Shown piece after piece: positions 15,550 to 22,456 of a stretch of 36,873 nt of DNA. Source of the stretch: Streptomyces sp. adm13(2018) (GTDB lineage Bacteria > Actinomycetota > Actinomycetes > Streptomycetales > Streptomycetaceae); NCBI RefSeq assembly GCF_008042145.1, contig NZ_RDBH01000141.1, positions 989,982 through 1,026,854 on the forward strand, given 5' to 3'. Every line of letters begins with the position of its first letter. Positions within the stretch are counted from its first letter, which is position 1. The notes under the pieces are model-generated. The model had not been told where the DNA came from and did not search any database. It saw nothing but the letters and a program-made list of their open reading frames with translations. Both the position numbers and the translations under genes were made by a program.

Positions 15550-16715
15550 CTCCCCGCCTCCGCCGTGGAGGGTACGGGGAGCAGGACCCGCACCTCGAAG
15601 CCCCGGCCGTCCGGCCCGGGGCCGGTCGTCGCCGTCCCGCCGTGCGCGGCGGCCCGCTCCCGGATGCCCGTGAGGCCGTGCCCGCCGGATCCGCGCGCCC
15701 CCGCCACCGCGGGGCCGCGCCCGTCGTCCGTCACGGTGACGTGCAGGACGCCGTCGGCGTGGGCGAGCCGGACCTCGGCCCGGCGCGCGTCCGCGTGCCG
15801 GACCACGTTCGTCAGGGCCTCCTGCACGATCCGGTAGGCGCTCGCGCCGGTCGCGGCGGGCAGCGCCCGTACCCCGCCCTCCGTCGTGTACGCGACCGGA
15901 AGCCCGCCGGACCGCACCCGCTCCACCAGGGCGGGGATCCCGGAGAGGTCCGGCTGCGGCTCGCGGGGCGGCGCCCCCTCGGACCCCTCCCGCAGCAGCC
16001 CCAGCATCTGCCGCAGCTGGGTCATCGCCTCCCGGCCCGTCTCGGAGATCGCCTCGAACGCGGCCTCCGCGCGCTCCGGCGCCGTCCGGACCGCCACCGG
16101 GCCGGCCTGCGCCTGGACGACCATGAGGCTCACCGCGTGCGACAGGATGTCGTGCATCTCCCGTGCGATCCGCGCCCGTTCGCGCGCGGCGGCCCGCTCG
16201 GCCTCGACGAGGTGCGCGCGCTGCCGCGCGTCCTGGAGCCGGCCGAACACATAGGACGCGCCGAACACGAAGAGCGAGAAGGTCAGTTCGCGGGCCGACC
16301 GGGTGTTGAGCCAGACCGAGGCGGGCACCGCGACCAGCATGAGCCCCGCCGTCGCCAGCCGCTTGCGCGGCGGGGAGTGCAGCGCCACCGTGTAGACGAT
16401 GACGAGCCCGGTGTACGGCAGCGGCTGCCCCGGTCCGTCCAAGGCCAGGATGTACAGCGTGCTCGTCGCCAGGATCGCGAGGAGCACGGCGACCGGCGCC
16501 CGCCGCCGCCAGACGAGCGGGACCACGGTGAGCGTCGTCAGTCCGTACGCGGTCCAGGTGGCCGGTTCGAGTTCGGGCGGGCGCGGCACCACGAACGGCA
16601 TCGTCATCGCCGCCTGCACCAGCAGCGCGATCCCGGCGTCCACCGCCCAGGGATTGGCCCCGCCCCAGGTCCGCGTCCGCTCCCACCGGGCGTGGACATC
16701 CCCCCGTCTTCCCAT
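15546..16715 (-). CDS. Sensor histidine kinase, HisKA_3 (NarL-partner) type
   Basis: Membrane kinase of 389 residues that phosphorylates the adjacent response regulator. About five hydrophobic segments fill residues 25-160, with almost no extracellular domain. This suggests it senses a membrane or membrane-embedded cue, as in DesK-like kinases. A basic, coiled-coil-like region (RLQDARQRAHLVEAERAAAR) leads to the phospho-acceptor His188 in ARIAREMHDILSHAVSLM. The ATPase domain carries the N-box EALTNVVRHA and G-box VTDDGRG and SGGHGLTGIRERAAAHGG. The ATG at 16715 shares its A with the TAA stop of the methyltransferase gene in front, so expression is coupled to that gene. Confidence 0.94.
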   Translation of the reverse strand: MGRRGDVHARWERTRTWGGANPWAVDAGIALLVQAAMTMPFVVPRPPELEPATWTAYGLTTLTVVPLVWRRRAPVAVLLAILATSTLYILALDGPGQPLPYTGLVIVYTVALHSPPRKRLATAGLMLVAVPASVWLNTRSARELTFSLFVFGASYVFGRLQDARQRAHLVEAERAAARERARIAREMHDILSHAVSLMVVQAQAGPVAVRTAPERAEAAFEAISETGREAMTQLRQMLGLLREGSEGAPPREPQPDLSGIPALVERVRSGGLPVAYTTEGGVRALPAATGASAYRIVQEALTNVVRHADARRAEVRLAHADGVLHVTVTDDGRGPAVAGARGSGGHGLTGIRERAAAHGGTATTGPGPDGRGFEVRVLLPVPSTAEAGR

Positions 16716-17500
16716 TACGGCTTGCGGCCCACCGCGCCGAACTGCGCGACCACGGGGGCGCCTCCGGCGGGCGCGCGCCAGCGCGAGCAGGACAGGACGC
16801 CCGGCTCCAGGATGTCGAGCCCGTCGAGGAAGGAGACGAACTCGGTGCGGCTGCGGGCGGTGATCGGCGGGGTCGCGTTCTCGTTCCAGAACGCCATCGC
16901 GGCCTTGTTGCCCTCCCCACCGAGGTCCGGCTCCAGCGTCGGGTGGGTGAGGACCAGGTAGCTGCCGGAGGGAACCGCGTCCATCAGGGTGCGGACGATC
17001 GACCGGGCCTTCGCGGTGTCCAGGACGAAGTTGAGGATGCCGAGCATCATGACGGCGACCGGCCGGGACAGGTCGAGGGTCGCGCCGGCCGCCGCGAGGA
17101 TCCGCTCCGGCTCGTGCGCGTCGGCGTCCACGTAGTCCGTGACGCCCTCCGGGGCGCTGGTCAGCAGCGCGCGGGCGTGGGTGAGGACGATCGGGTCGTT
17201 GTCGACGTAGACGATCCGTGAGTCGGGCGCGGCCCGCTGGGCGACCTCGTGGGTGTTGTCGGCGGTGGGCAGGCCGGTGCCGATGTCGAGGAACTGGCGG
17301 ACCCCGGCGTCCGCGGCGAGGAAGGTGACGGCGCGGCCGAGGAACGCCCGGTCCGCGCGGGCCACTTCGCCGATGCCCGGGTAGAAGCCGGTGACCTGGT
17401 CGCCCACCGCGCGGTCGACCGGGTAGTTGTCCTTGCCGCCCAGCCAGTAGTTCCACACCCGCGCGTTGTGGGCGACGTCGGTCCGGATCCGGTCGTTCAT
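16715..17500 (-). CDS. SAM-dependent methyltransferase of the DUF574 (PF04672) family
   Basis: Rossmann-fold methyltransferase of 261 residues of unknown substrate, a family expanded in Streptomyces. The N-terminus ARVWNYWLGGKDNYPVDR is the family hallmark. The SAM site is LDIGTGLPTADNTHEVAQ (71-88) with acidic Asp100 at the end of the next strand (RIVYVDNDP). The C-terminus RSRTEFVSFLDGLDILEPGV is also typical. It overlaps the GDPD gene in front by 4 nt (ATGA) and the kinase gene behind by 1 nt, so it is part of a compact operon with signalling genes. Family members frequently sit near regulators in Streptomyces. Confidence 0.92.
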   Translation of the reverse strand: MNDRIRTDVAHNARVWNYWLGGKDNYPVDRAVGDQVTGFYPGIGEVARADRAFLGRAVTFLAADAGVRQFLDIGTGLPTADNTHEVAQRAAPDSRIVYVDNDPIVLTHARALLTSAPEGVTDYVDADAHEPERILAAAGATLDLSRPVAVMMLGILNFVLDTAKARSIVRTLMDAVPSGSYLVLTHPTLEPDLGGEGNKAAMAFWNENATPPITARSRTEFVSFLDGLDILEPGVLSCSRWRAPAGGAPVVAQFGAVGRKP

Positions 17501-18240
17501 GCCTGGGCCTTTCGCAGGACGGCGGCGAGGGCGTCGACCCGGTTGGTGGTGATCGAGTCGACCCCGTTCGTGATCAGCTTACGCATGCTCCGGGAGGTGT
17601 CGGCGGTCCAGGCGGAGACGAGCAGCCCGTCCCGGTGCACCCGATCGGTGAGGGCCCGACTCACCAGGCCGAAGCGGTAGTTGAGCCAGCGGGGCCGTAC
17701 CACGTCGAGGAGGACCGGGCGGGGCGGGGCGAGCGAGGTCCAGGTGAGGGCGATCTCGGCGGCCGGGTCGGCCGCGCGGACCTGGAGCATGGCGACGGCC
17801 CCGGCGCAGTAGTAGACGCGCTCCCCGGCGCCGCACTCGCGGACCGTGCGGACGACGGTCCGGACCGAGTCCTCGTCGCCGCCGGGCAGGTCCAGCATCA
17901 GCCGCTTCTCCCCGGCGGTGAGCAGGGCCTCGCGCAGGGTCGGGACGCCGTCGTACGTCAGCTCGCGGAGCTGCTCGTACGAGAGCACGCGGAGCGGGCG
18001 GTCGTGGCCCCACAGCCGCTTGAGGGTGTCGTCGTGGAGGAGGACGGGCACGCCGTCCCTGGTCAGCCGGACGTCGACCTCGACCGCGTCCGCCCCCCGC
18101 TCGATCGCCGAGGCGATCGAGCCGAGGGTGTTCTCGCGGACGCGGTACGGGTCGCCGCGATGGCCCACGACGGTCACGGAGGCCGGAGCCCCGGCGGGCT
18201 TGACGACGGCGGTCGGGTCCATGGCGGTGTCGGAGTCCAT
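17497..18240 (-). CDS. Glycerophosphodiester phosphodiesterase (GDPD) family protein
   Basis: Hydrolyses glycerophosphodiesters to glycerol-3-phosphate and an alcohol, or acts on a related phosphodiester. The product has 247 residues and no signal peptide, so it should be cytoplasmic. Catalytic features are His27-Arg28 (VVGHRGDP), Glu36-Asn37-Thr (RENT), Glu54 and Asp56 (VEVDVRLT) and His69 (LLHDDTL). The C-terminal half keeps the TIM-barrel strands, with LVSAWTAD and the end NGVDSITTNRVDAL. ATG 18240 is the first plausible start after the deaminase gene, 38 bp away; ATG 18222 is an alternative. It leads the overlapping run GDPD-methyltransferase-kinase-regulator. Confidence 0.93.
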   Translation of the reverse strand: MDSDTAMDPTAVVKPAGAPASVTVVGHRGDPYRVRENTLGSIASAIERGADAVEVDVRLTRDGVPVLLHDDTLKRLWGHDRPLRVLSYEQLRELTYDGVPTLREALLTAGEKRLMLDLPGGDEDSVRTVVRTVRECGAGERVYYCAGAVAMLQVRAADPAAEIALTWTSLAPPRPVLLDVVRPRWLNYRFGLVSRALTDRVHRDGLLVSAWTADTSRSMRKLITNGVDSITTNRVDALAAVLRKAQA

Positions 18241-18278
18241 GGGCCCATTCTCGCCGTCGCGGGCGGCCGGGCCAGTCG

Positions 18279-19310
18279 TCAGCGTGCCAGCCAGGTGTCG
18301 GTGTACGTGTCGATCTCGGCGGCGATCCGGTCCTTGCCGGGCCGGTCGAGGAACGAGGCCTCCACCGCGTTCTTCGCGAGGGCGGCGACACCGCGCTCGT
18401 CGAGGCCGAGGAGACGGGCCGCGACCGCGTACTCGGTGTTGAGGTCGGTACCGAACATCGGCGGGTCGTCGCTGTTGACGGTCACGAGGACGCCCGCGTC
18501 CACCATCTGCCGGATCGGGTGCTCGTCCAGGGTGGCGACGGCCCGGGTGGCGATGTTCGAGGTCGGGCAGACCTCCAGGGCGATCCGGTGCTCCGCCAGG
18601 TGGGCGAGGAGCGCCGGGTCCTGGACCGAGCTGGTGCCGTGGCCGATGCGCTCGGCGCCCAGCTCGTTGATCGCGTCCCAGACGGTCCCCGGGCCGGTCG
18701 TCTCGCCCGCGTGCGGCACGGAGTGCAGGCCGGCCGCCCGCGCCCGGTCGAAGTACGGCTTGAACTGGGGGCGGGGCACACCGATCTCCGGGCCGCCGAG
18801 GCCGAAGGAGACCAGGCCCTCGGGGCGCAGCCCGTCGGTGGTGGCGAGGCGGGCGGTCTCCTCGGCGGAGGCCAGGCCGGCCTCGCCGGGGATGTCGAAG
18901 CACCAGCGCAGGACGGTGCCGAACTCGGCCTCGGCCGCCTTGCGGGCGTCCTCGATGGCCGCCATGAAGGCGCGCTCGTCGATGCCCCGGCGGGTGGACG
19001 AGTAGGGGGTGATGGTCAGCTCGGCGTACCGGATGTTCTGCCGGGCCATGTCCCGGGCGACCTCGAAGGTCAGCAGCCGGACGTCCTCGGGGGTGCGGAC
19101 CAGGTCGACGACGGAGAGGTAGACGTCGATGAAGTGGGCGAAATCGGTGAACGTGAAGTAGTCGGTCAGCGCCTCCGGGTCCGTGGGGACCTTGGAGTCG
19201 GGGTGCCGGGCGGCGAGCTCGGCGACGATCCGGGGCGAGGCGGAGCCGACGTGGTGGACGTGCAGCTCGGCCTTCGGGAGGCCCGCGATGAAGGGATGGA
19301 GATCGGTCAT
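18279..19310 (-). CDS. Adenosine deaminase-family aminohydrolase, possibly 6-aminodeoxyfutalosine deaminase
   Basis: Zinc amidohydrolase of 343 residues. Metal and catalytic residues are visible: His17 and His19 (ELHVHHVG), His200 and Glu203 (VPHAGET), His224 (RIGHGTS), Asp281-Asp282 (VNSDDPP). The substrate-binding loop after the first strand reads HHVGSASP rather than the HxHLDGA-type of classical adenosine deaminases. An S. avermitilis member of this subgroup was reported to deaminate 6-aminodeoxyfutalosine in the futalosine route to menaquinone, so that activity is a serious alternative to adenosine deamination. ATG 19310 lies 6 nt from a -10-like TACGAT, suggesting a leaderless transcript. 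Confidence 0.9.
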   Translation of the reverse strand: MTDLHPFIAGLPKAELHVHHVGSASPRIVAELAARHPDSKVPTDPEALTDYFTFTDFAHFIDVYLSVVDLVRTPEDVRLLTFEVARDMARQNIRYAELTITPYSSTRRGIDERAFMAAIEDARKAAEAEFGTVLRWCFDIPGEAGLASAEETARLATTDGLRPEGLVSFGLGGPEIGVPRPQFKPYFDRARAAGLHSVPHAGETTGPGTVWDAINELGAERIGHGTSSVQDPALLAHLAEHRIALEVCPTSNIATRAVATLDEHPIRQMVDAGVLVTVNSDDPPMFGTDLNTEYAVAARLLGLDERGVAALAKNAVEASFLDRPGKDRIAAEIDTYTDTWLAR

Positions 19311-19316
19311 CCGTTC

Positions 19317-19351
19317 ATCGTAGGCCGGGCGGTTCCCCCTCACGGGTGAGG
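19317..19351. promoter_or_regulatory. Divergent promoter region with palindrome between deaminase and DUF4190 genes
   Basis: A 14-bp palindrome CCTCACGGGTGAGG occupies 19338-19351. On the minus strand the -10-like TACGAT (19317-19322) ends 6 nt before the deaminase ATG. On the plus strand TAGCAT (19355-19360) is a possible -10 for the DUF4190 gene. A regulator on the palindrome could control both directions. Confidence 0.35.
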
Positions 19352-19385
19352 CCGTAGCATGGCGGGACCATGATGGGGGAGGCCC

Positions 19386-20066
19386 ATGTCTGACAACCAA
19401 GACCAGTCGCGGGGCGGGTACGACCCGACGGACCCGTGGGCTCCGCCGAACCGTGACGGTGTGGAGCTGAGCAAGGAGGCGGCCCCGTCGCCGCCGCCGG
19501 TGCACGACCAGCAGACCGTCACGTCCTTTCCGCTCGCTTCGCCCGGCCCCGCCGAGGTGCCGCCGCCGCCGGTCGCCCCCGGCGGCCCCGCGGCCACGCC
19601 CGGGGCGTACGGCTATCCGGCGGACACGTCCGGCGGATACGGCTACCCGGCGGCGACGCCGCCGGCTCCGACGGGCTCCGGGTACGGCTACCCGGGCTAC
19701 CCGGCGCCCGGCGGCTACCCCGGCCAGACGGGCTGGCAGCAGTCCCCGTCCAACGGCATGGGGACCGCCTCGATGGTGCTGGGCATCATCGCGGTGGCCG
19801 GATTCTGCCTGTGGGGCCTGGGCGCCGTCCTCGGCATCCTGGCGCTGATCTTCGGCATCATCGGGGTCAAGAAGTGCGGCCGGGGCGAGGCCACCAACCG
19901 GGGCATGGCCGTCACCGGCATCGTGCTGGGCGCGATCGGCATCGTGGTCAGCGCCGTCTTCCTGGGGTTCATCATCTGGGCGGCCGGCCAGGACTCCAGC
20001 TCGTTCGACTCGGGCTACGACGACGACCCGTTCGCGTCGAGCCTGCAGATCGAGCGCGGCCAGTGA
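19386..20066 (+). CDS. DUF4190 domain membrane protein with Pro/Gly/Tyr-rich N-terminus
   Basis: Predicted inner-membrane protein of 226 residues, function unknown. Residues 1-120 are disordered, rich in Pro and Gly, with repeated GYGYP/GYP motifs of the kind seen in many actinobacterial membrane proteins. The DUF4190 domain (about 122-202) has two membrane helices, SMVLGIIAVAGFCLWGLGAV and GIVLGAIGIVVSAVFLGFII, joined by a charged turn (KKCGRGEATNRG). An acidic tail follows (DSGYDDDPF). ATG 19386 has GGGGGAGG just upstream. It is monocistronic and followed by a very strong terminator. Confidence 0.88.
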   Translation: MSDNQDQSRGGYDPTDPWAPPNRDGVELSKEAAPSPPPVHDQQTVTSFPLASPGPAEVPPPPVAPGGPAATPGAYGYPADTSGGYGYPAATPPAPTGSGYGYPGYPAPGGYPGQTGWQQSPSNGMGTASMVLGIIAVAGFCLWGLGAVLGILALIFGIIGVKKCGRGEATNRGMAVTGIVLGAIGIVVSAVFLGFIIWAAGQDSSSFDSGYDDDPFASSLQIERGQ

Positions 20067-20098
20067 GCCACTGCGGCCGCTGAGCGGATCCGCAAGCC

Positions 20099-20145
20099 TA
20101 CGCGTGAGGGCCCCGCACCCCCTGGGTGCGGGGCCCTCACGCGTA
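20099..20145. terminator. Strong bidirectional terminator hairpin
   Basis: A perfect 22-bp inverted repeat (20099-20120 against 20124-20145) has a 3-nt loop. It sits between the convergent ends of the DUF4190 gene (+) and the NADAR gene (-). Confidence 0.9.
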
Positions 20146-20165
20146 CCCGGCGCGCCGATTTCCCT

Positions 20166-20717
20166 TCAGGCTCCCGCGCGCAGCCGCTCGCGTGCCTCCA
20201 TCAGGGCGAAGCCCAGCAGGTTGTCGCCGCGCCAGCGGGCCGGGTCGTGGGCGCCGGGGTCGTCGGCCGCCAGGCCGATGCCCCAGACGCGGTCCACCGG
20301 GCTGGCCTCCACCAGGACCCGAGTGCCGGTGCCCAGGAGGTAGCCGCGCAGGGCCTCGTCCGAGGAGAACTTGTGGACGCTGCCCTCGACGACGATCCCG
20401 AAGCGCTCCCGCGCCCACACCGTCTCGTCGAAGCCCCGGACGAGCCGGCCCGCCTTCTTGGCCTCCGCCGGCGTACGGGCGGACAGCGCGGCCCGCTCCG
20501 CGTCGGCGTCCTCGAAGAGGCGGGCCTTGGCCGCCATCATCCAGTGCTCGGCCGTCGCGTACGACACGCCGGAGACCACGAACGGCGCCGGCCACCATTG
20601 GCTGAGACAGCTCGCCGTGAGTCGTCCGTCCGGATGCGGACGGTGACCCCAGAAGTGCAGCCACTTCACCCGGTCACCCCTGTTGACCTGCTGTGTCAGT
20701 GCCTCGATCGCGCTCAT
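20166..20717 (-). CDS. NADAR (YbiA-like) family protein
   Basis: Predicted N-glycosidase-fold protein of 183 residues. The domain is recognised by FWGHRPHPDGRL, the Trp-rich LSQWWPAPFVVSGVSYATAE, HWMMAAKARLF, and the C-terminal WGIGLAADDP...NLLGFALMEARERL. Characterised NADAR proteins cleave N-glycosidic bonds of ADP-ribose derivatives or of early riboflavin-pathway intermediates; which applies here cannot be read from sequence. ATG 20717 is chosen since the domain begins soon after; an upstream GTG at 20747 lies inside a palindrome (CTCCGTACGGAG, 20747-20758) and is less likely. It is a single gene, divergent from the polyamine operon. Confidence 0.88.
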   Translation of the reverse strand: MSAIEALTQQVNRGDRVKWLHFWGHRPHPDGRLTASCLSQWWPAPFVVSGVSYATAEHWMMAAKARLFEDADAERAALSARTPAEAKKAGRLVRGFDETVWARERFGIVVEGSVHKFSSDEALRGYLLGTGTRVLVEASPVDRVWGIGLAADDPGAHDPARWRGDNLLGFALMEARERLRAGA

Positions 20718-20790
20718 GCATGGGAGTGTGGCATTCGCCACGGACACTCCGTACGGAGATTTTCCGGCCGCCTCGACACATGGTCGACCG

Positions 20791-20824
20791 ATTCCGTCGC
20801 GTAACCAAAAGGCAACAACGGAAT
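20791..20824. promoter_or_regulatory. Inverted repeat upstream of the polyamine operon promoter
   Basis: ATTCCGT (20791-20797) and ACGGAAT (20818-20824) are perfect complements separated by 20 bp that include AACCAAAAGG. The second arm ends 3 bp before the predicted -35 box, a position suited to an activator or repressor of the operon. Confidence 0.45.
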
Positions 20825-20827
20825 CAC

Positions 20828-20856
20828 TTGTTGGGCCATCATCCCTCTGTCAGGAT
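20828..20856 (+). promoter_or_regulatory. Predicted promoter of the aldehyde dehydrogenase-potDABC operon
   Basis: -35 TTGTTG (20828-20833), 17-bp spacer, -10 CAGGAT (20851-20856). CAGGAT is a usual Streptomyces -10 form. The start site near 20863 would leave a 30-nt leader before the ATG. Confidence 0.6.
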
Positions 20857-20892
20857 CGGCACTCAATTCGAGCTGGGACAACGGAGAGCGTC

Positions 20893-22407
20893 ATGGGCAA
20901 CCGCTTCCAGGTGACGGACCGCTTCGCGGACGGCGCACAGTACATCGGCGGGCGGCTCCGGGCCGGGACCTCCGGCCGGGAACACAGCGTGATCGATCCG
21001 GCGACCGGGGAGAGCGTGTACACCTACACCCTCGCCTCGACCGCCGACGTGGACGAGGCCGTCGCCGCGGCCAAGGCCGCGTTCCCCGGCTGGGCGGGCG
21101 CGACCCCCGGGGAGCGCTCCGACGCGCTCCACCGTTTCGCCGGCGTGCTCGCCGAGTGGGCGGAGGACTTCGCCCGCGTGGAGTCCCTCCAGTGCGGCAA
21201 GCCGCTGAAGCTCACCACCGAGTTCGACGTGCCCGGCACCGTCGACAACGCCGCGTTCTTCGCGGGGGCGGCCCGCCACCTCCAGGGCCAGTCGGCCGGC
21301 GAGTACAGCGGCGACCACACCTCGTACATCCGCCGCGAGCCCCTCGGCGTCGTCGGCTCCATCGCCCCCTGGAACTACCCGCTCCAGATGGCCGCCTGGA
21401 AGATCCTCCCGGCCATCGCCGCCGGCAACACGATCGTCCTCAAGCCGGCCGAGCTGACCCCGCTGACCTCGCTGATGTTCGCCCAGGCGGCGAAGGAGGC
21501 CGGCATCCCCGACGGGGTGGTCAACATCGTCAACGGCGCCGGGAAGACCGTCGGCGAGCACCTCGTCGGCCACCCCGACGTCGTCATGACCTCCTTCACC
21601 GGCTCCACCCCGGTCGGCAAGCGGGTCGCCGAGATCGCCACCGCCACCGTCAAGCGCCTCCACCTCGAACTCGGCGGCAAGGCCCCCTTCGTGGTCTTCG
21701 ACGACGCCGACCTGGAGGCCGCCGCGCACGGCGCCGTGGCCGCCTCCCTCATCAACAGCGGCCAGGACTGCACCGCCGCCACCCGCGCGTACGTCCAGCG
21801 CCCCCTCTTCGACGCGTTCACCGCCCGCGTCGCCGAGCTGATGGAGACGGTCCGGCTGGGCGACCCCTTCGACCCGGCCACCGACCTCGGCCCGCTCGTC
21901 AGCCACCGCCACCGCGACCACGTCGCCGGCTTCGTGGAGCGGGCCCGCGGCTACGCCACCGTGGTCACCGGCGGGGAAGCCCCCGGCGGCGACCTCAAGG
22001 ACGGTGCCTACTACCGTCCGACCCTGATCACCGGCGCCGCGCAGGACAGCGAGGTCGTGCAGTCCGAGATCTTCGGGCCGGTCCTGGTCGCCCTGCCCTT
22101 CGACACCGACGACGAGGGCATCCGGCTCGCCAACGACACCCCCTACGGCCTGGCCGCCTCCGCCTGGAGCCGGGACGTGTACCGCGCCCACCGGGCCACC
22201 CGCGAGATCAAGGCCGGCTGCGTCTGGGTCAACGACCACATCCCCATCATCAGCGAGATGCCTCACGGCGGTACCAAGGCGTCCGGCTACGGAAAGGACA
22301 TGTCGGCGTACTCCTTCGAGGAGTACACGCAGGTCAAGCACGTGATGTTCGACAACACCGCGGTGGCGGCCAAGGACTGGCACCGCACGATCTTCGGGGA
22401 CCGATAG
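20893..22407 (+). CDS. Gamma-aminobutyraldehyde dehydrogenase-like aldehyde dehydrogenase (copy 2)
   Basis: NAD(P)+-dependent oxidation of an amino- or glutamylamino-aldehyde produced from polyamines. The 504-residue product has the complete fold: APWNYPLQMAAWKILPA, IVLKPAELTP, Glu259 in HLELGGKAP, nucleophile Cys293 in NSGQDCTAATR, IFGPVLVALP, and SEMPHGGTKASGYGKDMSAY. It is clearly paralogous to the copy at 10188 but has extra N- and C-terminal tails (end VAAKDWHRTIFGDR). ATG 20893 follows GGAGAG at good spacing. It is the first gene of the unit with potD, potA, potB, potC and an FAD oxidase; the FAD oxidase would supply its aldehyde substrate. Confidence 0.92.
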   Translation: MGNRFQVTDRFADGAQYIGGRLRAGTSGREHSVIDPATGESVYTYTLASTADVDEAVAAAKAAFPGWAGATPGERSDALHRFAGVLAEWAEDFARVESLQCGKPLKLTTEFDVPGTVDNAAFFAGAARHLQGQSAGEYSGDHTSYIRREPLGVVGSIAPWNYPLQMAAWKILPAIAAGNTIVLKPAELTPLTSLMFAQAAKEAGIPDGVVNIVNGAGKTVGEHLVGHPDVVMTSFTGSTPVGKRVAEIATATVKRLHLELGGKAPFVVFDDADLEAAAHGAVAASLINSGQDCTAATRAYVQRPLFDAFTARVAELMETVRLGDPFDPATDLGPLVSHRHRDHVAGFVERARGYATVVTGGEAPGGDLKDGAYYRPTLITGAAQDSEVVQSEIFGPVLVALPFDTDDEGIRLANDTPYGLAASAWSRDVYRAHRATREIKAGCVWVNDHIPIISEMPHGGTKASGYGKDMSAYSFEEYTQVKHVMFDNTAVAAKDWHRTIFGDR

Positions 22408-22456
22408 CAGCTCGCCGCCCGACCGGCGGCCACACCATCCCGAAAGGGCACAGCGC

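Noticed and set aside
19510-19740. Repeated GYGYP-coding DNA that could look like a minisatellite or CRISPR-like array.
   Set aside because: Irregular Pro/Gly/Tyr-rich protein repeats of the DUF4190 N-terminus; no conserved repeat and spacer lengths.
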